This document shows positions 57,437 to 64,000 of a stretch of 64,000 nt of DNA, piece by piece. The position numbers were made by a program, and so were the translations under genes. This DNA comes from Chloroflexi bacterium CFX4 (GTDB taxonomy: Bacteria > Chloroflexota > Anaerolineae > Aggregatilineales > UBA2796), in assembly GCA_021404685.1 (NCBI GenBank), contig QWHC01000011.1, forward strand, positions 1-64,000, written 5' to 3'. Position 1 is the stretch's first letter, and every line of letters begins with the position of its first letter. Below the pieces are notes generated by a model. It saw only the letters and a list, made by a program, of their open reading frames with translations, had not been told where the DNA came from and searched no databases.

Positions 57437-58303
57437 ATGAGCCAGATATTATCCATCGAATCGGTTGGCGCGGACGTTGAAGCCGCTATAGCGAAAGGGA
57501 TTGCTGAACTCGGCGTCAGCCGTGATCAAGTCATGGTTGAGGTGCTGGAAGAGGCAGGGCGGCGGCTGCTTGGGTTGGGCGCTAAACCTGCTCGCGTCCG
57601 CCTGACCGTCATCCGTGCGCCGCAGACACCCACACCTGCCGCTGAACCGATCAGCACGTCGGAAGCGCACCAAGCTGCCGAGAGCGCACCCAAGGCAAAG
57701 CGCCCGCAGCCAAAGCCCAAAGCACCCGCCAAACCCCGCACCGCCAAAGCAACCACTGAGGCAGACGTGCTGCCCTTTGAAGAGGAAGACGACGAGGCGG
57801 CTGAGCCTGCCTCTGAGCAGCAATTGGCAGAGGCGGCAAAGGTTGGTGAGGTGGTGCTGCGCCAACTGCTCCATTCGATGGGTATTACTGCAACAGTGAC
57901 CGCACAGCCCGCCCAAAAGCAAAGCGGCGAACCGCAGCACTGGACACTGGACGTGCGCGGCAGCGACTTGAGCGAACTAATCGGGCGGCGCGGTGAGACG
58001 CTGGCCTCTCTGCAATACATCACGCGCCTGATCACCAGCCGCGAGATCGGTCACCGCGCCCATATTGTGGTGGATGTGGATGGTTATAAGGCACGCCGCG
58101 AGGAAATGCTGCGCCGCCTTGCCTTCCGCATGGCAGAGCAGGCTATCCAGCGCGGACGCACCGTCTCGATGGAGCCAATGCCGCCCCACGAGCGCCGCAT
58201 TGTGCATCTGACCCTGAAAGATAACCCAGATGTCTCTACCGAGAGTGTGGGCGAAGGCGAGAACCGCAAAGTAACCATCGTGCCGCGCCGCCCGCAGCAG
58301 TAA
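57437..58303 (+). CDS. jag: Jag/KhpB RNA-binding protein
   Basis: A 288-residue protein with the three-part Jag architecture: Jag-N domain (about 5-55, SVGADVEAAIAKGIAELGVSRDQVMVEVLEE and LGLGAKPARVRL), an Ala/Pro/Lys linker, a KH domain (GSDLSELIGRRGETLASLQYI) and an R3H domain (PMPPHERRIVHLTLKDNPDV). It is an RNA-binding regulator of cell envelope functions in other bacteria. Its position after yidC is conserved across phyla. AAAAGG lies 12 nt before the ATG. Confidence 0.94.
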   Translation: MSQILSIESVGADVEAAIAKGIAELGVSRDQVMVEVLEEAGRRLLGLGAKPARVRLTVIRAPQTPTPAAEPISTSEAHQAAESAPKAKRPQPKPKAPAKPRTAKATTEADVLPFEEEDDEAAEPASEQQLAEAAKVGEVVLRQLLHSMGITATVTAQPAQKQSGEPQHWTLDVRGSDLSELIGRRGETLASLQYITRLITSREIGHRAHIVVDVDGYKARREEMLRRLAFRMAEQAIQRGRTVSMEPMPPHERRIVHLTLKDNPDVSTESVGEGENRKVTIVPRRPQQ

Positions 58304-58316
58304 GCGGCACGCCAGC

Positions 58317-59144
58317 ATGGACGCCTTCTTGCTGATTGGGCATGTTGCCCGTGACGAAACGCCGTCAGGTGCCAAACTCGGCGGCACGGTTGCTTATGCC
58401 GGCGGTGCAATGGCTGCCTTGGGCGCTTCACTCTGCTTGTTGAGCAGCGCGCAACCCGCTGAGCCTGTGCTTGCCGAACTGCCCGCCCGTGCTGCCCTTC
58501 ATCTGATCCCTGCCCAACAGACCACCACATTCATCAACCGCTATGAAGGCGGCACACGCCGCCAAACCTTGCTCGGACGCGCTGCGCCGCTCACCGTTGA
58601 GCATGTTCCTGCGGCATGGCACACTGCCCAAGTGGTATGCTTATGTCCGCTTGCTGATGAGGTTGATCCGCTGTTTGTCCGCGCCTTTCCGAATGCGCTG
58701 CGCGCCGCCACACTGCAAGGCTGGCTGCGGATGTGGGATGGGCAAGGCACCGTTCGCCGCAAGGCATGGGCAGAGGCTGACTGGGTGCTGCCGCAGCTTG
58801 ATTTTGCCGTGCTGAGCGAGGAAGATATTGAGCGCGACGCCGCACTCGAAGCACACTACGCCGCGCTCGCGCCGCTGCTGATTGTCACCCGCGCCGAACG
58901 CGGCTGCACCGTTTACCAGCGCGGTGCGCCGCCGCTGCACATCGCCGCGCCACAAGTATCGGTTGTAGATGCCACCGGCGCAGGCGACGTTTTCTTCGGC
59001 GTCTTCAGTGTTCTTTACCACCAAACGCACCACATTCAGCGCACCGCCGAGATTGCCGTGCAGCTTGCCAGCCAATCTGTTACGCGGGTTGGGCTGGCGG
59101 GCGCGCCCACCACTGCGGAGATTCAAGCGGCGCTAGGCAGCTAG
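58317..59144 (+). CDS. PfkB-family carbohydrate kinase
   Basis: A 275-residue ribokinase-like sugar kinase. The ATP/anion-hole signature VDATGAGDVFFGVF supplies the catalytic Asp. The N-terminal substrate-binding region (GHVARDETPSGAKLGGTVAYAGGAMAALG) is typical. The natural substrate is not deducible. The ATG at 58317 is 13 nt after jag with a weak ribosome binding site; it seems to be the last gene of the rpmH operon. Its end overlaps the asnB-like gene tail-to-tail by 4 nt. Confidence 0.85.
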   Translation: MDAFLLIGHVARDETPSGAKLGGTVAYAGGAMAALGASLCLLSSAQPAEPVLAELPARAALHLIPAQQTTTFINRYEGGTRRQTLLGRAAPLTVEHVPAAWHTAQVVCLCPLADEVDPLFVRAFPNALRAATLQGWLRMWDGQGTVRRKAWAEADWVLPQLDFAVLSEEDIERDAALEAHYAALAPLLIVTRAERGCTVYQRGAPPLHIAAPQVSVVDATGAGDVFFGVFSVLYHQTHHIQRTAEIAVQLASQSVTRVGLAGAPTTAEIQAALGS

Positions 59145-61027
59145 GGTGCTGTGTGCAGGGCAATCGCCTCCACCGACTCCAGTGGATCAAAGGCGCTCTC
59201 CAAGCGCAGATCACCCGTAATATGTTGCGCGTGCCACAAATGGAAGACCAAAATCAACCACACTGCGCGCGCCTCGTTGGTAACACCCTGCTGATGCGCC
59301 CTGATCAATGCCGAGACGGCTTGCGGCTGGAAAATGCCAACCTGCGCTATGCGGTCAGGCGCTAGGTAGGTGCGGATCAAAGGCTGCAAGGCGCCGCGCA
59401 GCCAGACCGCCGCCGCCGCAAATGGATCGCGCTTGGGACGATGCAAAAGGACTGGCGGCACAAGGTCAGCCACAGCATGGCGCAACACCATCTTATAGCC
59501 GTTGCCGCGCAGCTTGTGGCATAAGGGCGTGTGCAGCGCCAAATTGACCAAGTGGTAATCTTCAAAGGGCGTCAGAATAGGCGTTTGGAAGGCTGCTCCA
59601 AGCTGATCAAGGCGCGGATTAGCGCTCTCAGCAAGCCACAAACTCAGGTTGGTGAAGGCGATACGGTCAGCAAAGTGATGTGTACGCGGCGCGTTCAGCA
59701 GCGGGCGCAGCGTTTGTGAGAGCTGCGCGTAAGCGCTCTCGGCAAGTGCCTGATCGGTGAGCAGGTAAGGCAGGCGCTCCGTGTCGGTGAGGCGCATCCA
59801 TGCCAAGTAGCGGCGGACGGCATCCGTTTCACGCGCCTTGTCTGCCAGCCGATTAAATTTAGCGGGCAGGCGCGCCAGCAGCGGCGTCAGGAACATTTGG
59901 CGCAGCAGGCGCGGTATTTGCAGATAGCGCTCTAGGAGGCGATCCGCACGGTAGACGCGATGCCCGGCAAAGAGTTCATCACCGCCTTCACCGCTAAGCA
60001 GCCCACGCACACCCTCTTGGCGCGCCAAGGCTGCGGCATAGGCAAGCGGAATGATCGAGGGTTGGCTGCTTGGCTCGTCAAGGGCTGCCACCAAATGCGG
60101 CAGCAGGCTGGCAAGGCGTTCGTCGTTCGGCACGGTTACAGCATGATGGACTGTGCCAATTTTGCGGGCGGCAAGCGCAGCGAAATGAGCATCGGTGTGC
60201 AGTGATGTGCCAGAGACAGGCGCGTAACGTGCCGTGAAGGTTTGCACACTGCCGCTATGGTGTGCCATCAGCGCCGCCACCGCCGCCGAGTCTATACCGC
60301 TGCCAAGCAATGCGCCAAGCGCGGGCTGCCTTTGCAGGCGCAGGCGAACAGCCTCCTCAAGGGTTTGGCGCAAGCGCTGCACCGCATCTTCAAAGGCAAT
60401 CCGTCCGCTGCTGACGGTGTCCATACGCGGACGCCAAAAGCGGTCTTTGCGGAAGCCATGCTCATTGACCAGCATATACTCGCCGGCACCTAGTTTACCA
60501 ATACCTTCAAAGAGGGTATGCGGCGGCGGCACATAGCCCACACTCAGATAGTAGGGCAAGGCAGCAGTGTGGATGGCACGTGGTAGCAATTCTGTGGCTA
60601 AAATGCGGCGTGCCTCAGAGGCAAACAGAAAATCTGCGCCGTGCTGAGCGTAGTAGAGGGTTTGTTCGCCCATGCGGTCACGGGCGAGGATCAGCCATTG
60701 GCGCTGTTCATCCCAGATGGCAAGCGCGAAACGCCCGTGCAAGCGCTCCAGGATTTCCACGCCCCACAGGCTGTAGCCATGTGCGATGAGCATCGCATCG
60801 CTGTGTGCGCCAAGCTGCTGCGCCTCCAACAGGCGGCGCACTGCCATAACGTCATAAAGTTCGCCACTGAGGGCAACGCGCACGCCCTGCCCTTCATAAT
60901 AGGCTGACTCTGTAGCGGCGCCAAAGGTTAGCGCGCCTGCTTGATGGAGTGGTGCGCCACCTGCCATGCGCGCTGCCAAGTGCAACACGGCGCCTGCTGC
61001 GTTGAAATGCCCGAAAATTCCGCTCAT
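59141..61027 (-). CDS. Asparagine-synthase homologue with Ser in place of catalytic Cys
   Basis: A 628-residue protein with the class II glutamine amidotransferase plus asparagine-synthase layout. The first residues read MSGIFG, where active enzymes have MCGIFG, so the nucleophilic Cys is Ser. The glutamine-binding NGEIYN is SGELYD, and the HRGPD motif is missing. The synthase domain keeps a pyrophosphate loop GSGIDS (242-247, usual SGGxDS) and LSGEGGDELFAGH. Glutaminase activity should therefore be lost, as in beta-lactam synthetase-type relatives; any residual reaction would use ammonia or another amine. It stands alone with no ribosome binding site of note and no biosynthetic partners. Confidence 0.85.
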   Translation of the reverse strand: MSGIFGHFNAAGAVLHLAARMAGGAPLHQAGALTFGAATESAYYEGQGVRVALSGELYDVMAVRRLLEAQQLGAHSDAMLIAHGYSLWGVEILERLHGRFALAIWDEQRQWLILARDRMGEQTLYYAQHGADFLFASEARRILATELLPRAIHTAALPYYLSVGYVPPPHTLFEGIGKLGAGEYMLVNEHGFRKDRFWRPRMDTVSSGRIAFEDAVQRLRQTLEEAVRLRLQRQPALGALLGSGIDSAAVAALMAHHSGSVQTFTARYAPVSGTSLHTDAHFAALAARKIGTVHHAVTVPNDERLASLLPHLVAALDEPSSQPSIIPLAYAAALARQEGVRGLLSGEGGDELFAGHRVYRADRLLERYLQIPRLLRQMFLTPLLARLPAKFNRLADKARETDAVRRYLAWMRLTDTERLPYLLTDQALAESAYAQLSQTLRPLLNAPRTHHFADRIAFTNLSLWLAESANPRLDQLGAAFQTPILTPFEDYHLVNLALHTPLCHKLRGNGYKMVLRHAVADLVPPVLLHRPKRDPFAAAAVWLRGALQPLIRTYLAPDRIAQVGIFQPQAVSALIRAHQQGVTNEARAVWLILVFHLWHAQHITGDLRLESAFDPLESVEAIALHTAP

Positions 61028-61145
61028 TGCACGCCAAGATTAGGGTACGCTTGCGTTATGGATAATTCTAGCAGGACTTTAGCGCAGCGGGCGGATTTTT
61101 CATCAGGTGCTAAGGGCAGCCTTAGCCAACCATCACAAAGAGCGC

Positions 61146-61826
61146 TCAGGCAGAACGCAAATTTGGCACGCGCTGCCGCACCGCCAAAACGCCATATTGC
61201 AAGAAAGCGCGCACCGACCACAAGCCGCCTTCAGCGCGTGTTTGCCGTGCGCGGATTGCCCGCAGCAGGTCGGCAGTAGTGCTGCCTGCAAAGTGTGTGT
61301 AGGCGCTGCCAATGGCGCTTAGCGTGTGTGCATCGCTGCCGCCGCTTTCTGCCATGCCGTAATGCGCTTCGTTGAGAGCGGGCAGGCGCAAATTCGTTGG
61401 TAAGCCGGCAAAGCTGCCATTGATGACTTCTAAACCATCCAGCACGCCGCGCAGATCATCCAGCACCGCACGTGAGGCAGACGGACACCACCAACTGAGC
61501 GGATGCGCGGCAATCGCAACGCCGCCTTGCTCATGGATGGCGGCAACTGTCTCCGCCATGCTCAGCGCGGCGGGAATAAGCTGCTCAATACCTAGTGCCA
61601 ACAAATGCCCATCACGGGTGCTGATCTCAGCACCAACCACGACCGACACACGCAAATGCTGCGCGGCTGCCAGATCACGGGCGCGCAAGGCACCCTCAAT
61701 GCAATCATGGTCGGTGATGGCGATGAGGTCTAGGTCAGTGTGATGCTCCACATGCGCCAGAATAGCGGCAACGCTTTGGCTGCCATCGCTGTAGGTGCTG
61801 TGCATATGCAGGTCGGCTTTGCCCAC
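61146..61826 (-). CDS. PHP-domain phosphoesterase
   Basis: A 226-residue PHP domain protein. The metal ligands appear as ADLHMHSTYSDG, AITDHDCIEGA, GAEIST, AAHPLSWW and GSDAH, a complete PHP set. Such proteins are phosphatases or nucleases, often acting on 3',5'-nucleotides or small phosphoesters; the substrate is unknown. It starts with GTG at 61826, with AAAGGAG at a spacing of about 10 nt. Confidence 0.88.
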   Translation of the reverse strand: MGKADLHMHSTYSDGSQSVAAILAHVEHHTDLDLIAITDHDCIEGALRARDLAAAQHLRVSVVVGAEISTRDGHLLALGIEQLIPAALSMAETVAAIHEQGGVAIAAHPLSWWCPSASRAVLDDLRGVLDGLEVINGSFAGLPTNLRLPALNEAHYGMAESGGSDAHTLSAIGSAYTHFAGSTTADLLRAIRARQTRAEGGLWSVRAFLQYGVLAVRQRVPNLRSA

Positions 61827-61933
61827 GCTTAATAACTCCTTTGAAAGGCACGCTTCTTTGTTAAGAATGCCTCATTAAAATTAAGGCTTGTGGGAAATTT
61901 CGTTAACATCAGGTGTAGACTGCTAAGGGATAA

Positions 61934-62728
61934 TTACAGATGCTCTATACCATGATCTAGCACACCACGCTCGCTTTTGCCCAAGCGCCAAGTGGCTGCC
62001 GCAGCGAGTGCTGCCCGCACGTATGCCTGTGCCGTCTGAACGGCTGTGATCAGATCGCGCCCATGTGCCAGCTCTGCCGTGATGCACGCCGCAAATGTGC
62101 AGCCCGCGCCGCGTGGATTCTGCACCGCAAGGCGCGGCGACTCAAAGACATGCACCTGATCAGCCTCCCACAGCACATCCTGAATGATGTGTGCATCGGC
62201 ATGACCGCCTTTGATCAGCACCGCACGCGCGCCCAAATCGGCAAGTGCCTGTACAGCGCCCTGTAGATCGTCCGCCGTTGTGATTGTGAGACCAGTCAGC
62301 AAGCGCACCTCATCCAGATTAGGTGTAATCAGGCGCGCACGCGGAAAGAGCAGGCGTTTATAGGCGTCCAGTGCTTCGGACGTCACGATTTGGCGTCCGC
62401 TGCCATCCACCAACACGGGATCAACAATCAGGGCGGGAAACTCAGGCGGAATGGACTCCGCAACGGCTGAGATGACCTCTGCGCTGAGCAGCAGACCACA
62501 TTTAATGGCATCCGCACCGAGATCGTTCAGCACGAGGCTGATCTGCTGTGCAACAAACTCAGGCGGCAAGCGGTGAAAGGCGGCAATCTGCGTTGAGTCC
62601 TGTGCGGTGAGCGCCGTCAGTGCAGACATGCCGTACACACGGCGTGCCACAAATGTTTTCAGGTCTGCCTGAACGCCGGCAGCGCCGCTTGAATCGGAAG
62701 CGGCAATGGCAAGCGCACGTGGAATCAT
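61934..62728 (-). CDS. thiD: Hydroxymethylpyrimidine/phosphomethylpyrimidine kinase
   Basis: Ribokinase-fold enzyme of thiamine synthesis or salvage, 264 residues. Motifs include AASDSSGAAGVQADLKTF, VDPVLVDGSGRQ, LITPNLDEVRLLTG and the anion-hole NPRGAGCTFAACI. Most ThiD proteins have DTHGTGCTLS there, so the signature is modified, including the usual Asp upstream. Because ThiD and pyridoxal kinases are related, vitamin B6 phosphorylation is a possible alternative. The ATG overlaps the M20 peptidase stop (ATGA). No thi-box riboswitch was found. Confidence 0.88.
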   Translation of the reverse strand: MIPRALAIAASDSSGAAGVQADLKTFVARRVYGMSALTALTAQDSTQIAAFHRLPPEFVAQQISLVLNDLGADAIKCGLLLSAEVISAVAESIPPEFPALIVDPVLVDGSGRQIVTSEALDAYKRLLFPRARLITPNLDEVRLLTGLTITTADDLQGAVQALADLGARAVLIKGGHADAHIIQDVLWEADQVHVFESPRLAVQNPRGAGCTFAACITAELAHGRDLITAVQTAQAYVRAALAAAATWRLGKSERGVLDHGIEHL

Positions 62729-63897
62729 GCCGAAAGCGCTGCGCCAAGCGCGTAATAGCCTTCCGCCGCGCCAAAGAGCTGATCCAGCGCCAGATATTCA
62801 TCGGTGATGTGCGCCGTCGCCTCTGCGCCGGGACCATAACCGATGACGGGCAAGCCAAGGCTGGCGGCATAGCTGCCATTGGTGCAAAAGCTGTAGTGAC
62901 CGATCTCGGCTGCCTGCCCTGCCTTTTGCAACGCGGAGCGCGCTGCTGCCACAAAAGCGCTCGCCTCATCCGTGTGCCACGCCGCTTGGAACTTTTTGCC
63001 GTGCAGCGTTAAGCCTGTGTAGCAGGTGAACTCGCCTAGCTCGATGATCGCCTCAGCACGGAAGGTTGGATCAGCGGCGGCAAGCTGGGCGATCACTTCG
63101 TGAATCGGCGCAAGGACGCGCTCAGCCGTTTCACCAAGCAGCACGCGCCGATCATAGCGCGCACGGCACTGGTAAGGCAGCACCGAAACGCACGGATAAG
63201 GCATGCTGATGATCTCGGTTGGCTCTAGGATGCCTTTGCCAAGCCGCGCATCGGCTGGTGGCGTCAGTGCATCCAGCGCACCGACCAACTTCGCCATCTG
63301 CCTAAGCGCGTTCACGCCAAGCTGCGGCGTGCTGGCATGTGCCGATTTGCCGTAGGTAGTGATCATCATTTCTGCCCGTCCCCGTCCGGCAGTCACCAGG
63401 CGTAGCTCGGTTGATTCACCGATGACGACCAGATCAGGCTTGTGCGCGTCTAGCACACGGCTGAACGCCAAACCTTCGATCACTTCCTCACCCACAGAGG
63501 CAGAGAGCAGCGCCGTGCCGCGCAGCACGCCATCTTGCTTGGCATAGGCAAGTGCTGCCATAGAGGCTGCCACCGCGCCTTTCATATCACAGCTGCCGCG
63601 CCCGTAAAGGTTGCCTTCAGCAACCGTTGCGCCGAACGGATCGTAGCGCCAGGCGCTCAGATCGCCTACTCCGACGGTATCCACGTGCGAGTCGTAGAGG
63701 ACTGTGGCGCCTTCGCTGCCATAGAGGGTGCCAACCAAATTGCCGCAATCATCTATATGAACTGAGTCATAGCCAAGATCGCGCATCCACTGCGCGGCAC
63801 GCTCGATCACTGCGCCTTCCTCACCTGCCAAAGACGGAATTTGCACGAGTGATTGTGTGATGGCGAGAATTTGTTTGCGCCGTGCTTCAGAGAGCAT
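62725..63897 (-). CDS. M20-family metallopeptidase, YgeY-like
   Basis: A 390-residue M20 peptidase/deacetylase. Metal-binding motifs are YDSHVDTVGVGD, GRGSCDMKGA (bridging Asp), SVGEEVIEGL (catalytic Glu followed by a ligand), and the final GPGAEATAHITDE. The sequence resembles the YgeY selenium-metabolism group, but the reaction is not known. The ATG at 63897 has AAAGG at 6 nt; an ATG at 63903 is possible and would overlap the upstream stop by ATGA. It lies between an alcohol dehydrogenase-like gene and thiD in one operon. Confidence 0.88.
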   Translation of the reverse strand: MLSEARRKQILAITQSLVQIPSLAGEEGAVIERAAQWMRDLGYDSVHIDDCGNLVGTLYGSEGATVLYDSHVDTVGVGDLSAWRYDPFGATVAEGNLYGRGSCDMKGAVAASMAALAYAKQDGVLRGTALLSASVGEEVIEGLAFSRVLDAHKPDLVVIGESTELRLVTAGRGRAEMMITTYGKSAHASTPQLGVNALRQMAKLVGALDALTPPADARLGKGILEPTEIISMPYPCVSVLPYQCRARYDRRVLLGETAERVLAPIHEVIAQLAAADPTFRAEAIIELGEFTCYTGLTLHGKKFQAAWHTDEASAFVAAARSALQKAGQAAEIGHYSFCTNGSYAASLGLPVIGYGPGAEATAHITDEYLALDQLFGAAEGYYALGAALSA

Positions 63898-63899
63898 GG

Positions 63900-64000
63900 T
63901 CATCCTTTCATCTGTGGCAGAACCATCGCACGCAGCACACCGCTATGGTATTCGGCGGCTGATTCAAAAGCCTGTGCGGCGCGTGCCAACGGCATTTGGA
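63900..64000 (-). CDS. C-terminal fragment of an MDR-type dehydrogenase
   Basis: Only the last 32 codons are inside the window, ending at a TGA (63902-63900). The visible tail reads MPLARAAQAFESAAEYHSGVLRAMVLPQMKG, typical of the C-terminus of zinc-type medium-chain alcohol or threonine dehydrogenases. Its stop overlaps the M20 gene's upstream ATG, so it belongs to the same operon. The 5' part lies beyond 64000. Confidence 0.65.
   Translation of the reverse strand, partial: QMPLARAAQAFESAAEYHSGVLRAMVLPQMKG

Noticed and set aside
61827..61933. TPP riboswitch or thi-box near thiD
   Set aside because: This gap is downstream of thiD, and the thiD start overlaps the preceding gene, leaving no leader for a riboswitch.
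1..64000. CRISPR arrays, tRNA or rRNA genes, insertion sequences
   Set aside because: No regularly spaced repeats, no T-loop-like GGTTCGAATCC segments, no transposase sequences and no terminal inverted repeats with target duplications were found by reading.

Overview
The window reads as a bacterial chromosome segment of moderately high GC content, densely packed with genes and with many 1-4 nt start/stop overlaps (ATGA, GTGA, TTGA, TAATG, TGATG). The gene set fits an aerobic or facultatively aerobic member of the Chloroflexota, probably Anaerolineae-like. The pointers are a stand-alone Elp3 (radical SAM plus GNAT), haem A biosynthesis, an F420-type luciferase-like oxidoreductase, a GH57 glucanotransferase, a soluble acyl-ACP desaturase, a WXG100 protein and lipoproteins with Thr/Pro linkers. 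The assignment is inference from gene content; no rRNA or tRNA was seen.

Layout. 0.2-6.7 kb: bioY, a secreted His/Met-rich DUF305 protein, PduO cobalamin adenosyltransferase, a DUF4870 membrane protein, murE, and a membrane-protein/XRE-regulator/oxidoreductase group. 6.8-12.1 kb: a minus-strand set running from an alkaline phosphatase through a DUF3299 lipoprotein, an ABC ATPase and a MacB-like permease to a TlpA thioredoxin lipoprotein. 12.5-17.0 kb: acyl-CoA ligase, DinB-like protein, malQ and mscL. 17.0-17.7 kb: an MntA antitoxin followed by a hepT toxin gene that has lost its catalytic motif. 17.7-24.4 kb: elp3, tatD, ycaQ and a ctaA-ctaB-cytochrome c haem cassette. 24.5-44 kb: universal stress protein, MsbA-like exporter, acyl-ACP desaturase, an HNH/zinc-ribbon protein of unknown role, an amidohydrolase with a GH57 glucanotransferase, a YegD-like Hsp70, an SGNH hydrolase, queG, a glycosyltransferase, uvrA and a WXG100-headed protein. 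44-50.8 kb: LysR facing an LLM oxidoreductase, then a five-gene minus-strand envelope operon. 50.9-59.1 kb: a MutS-like ATPase, an FeS photolyase, then the conserved rpmH-rnpA-yidD-(PQQ lipoprotein)-yidC-jag-pfkB operon. 59.1-64 kb: an asparagine-synthase homologue lacking its catalytic cysteine, a PHP phosphoesterase, and an alcohol dehydrogenase (partial)-M20 peptidase-thiD operon.

Themes. Several genes maintain DNA (uvrA, ycaQ, photolyase, MutS-like ATPase, HNH protein). uvrA and ycaQ share a GAAC-N4-GTAC box over their promoters, which looks like a LexA operator. Two genes modify the tRNA wobble position (elp3, queG), two unrelated 4-alpha-glucanotransferase families are present (GH77, GH57), and the rpmH-yidC operon supplies ribosome, RNase P and membrane-insertion functions. 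Recognisable promoters follow a sigma-70 pattern (TTGxCx, 16-17 nt, TAxAxT), and most terminator-like hairpins lack a long U run.

The most distinctive observations are the surgically broken hepT, the two matching SOS-like boxes, the WXG100-headed protein of unknown activity, the Ser2 asparagine-synthase homologue, and the phosphatase/DUF3299/ABC/TlpA locus with a Pho-box-like triple repeat upstream.
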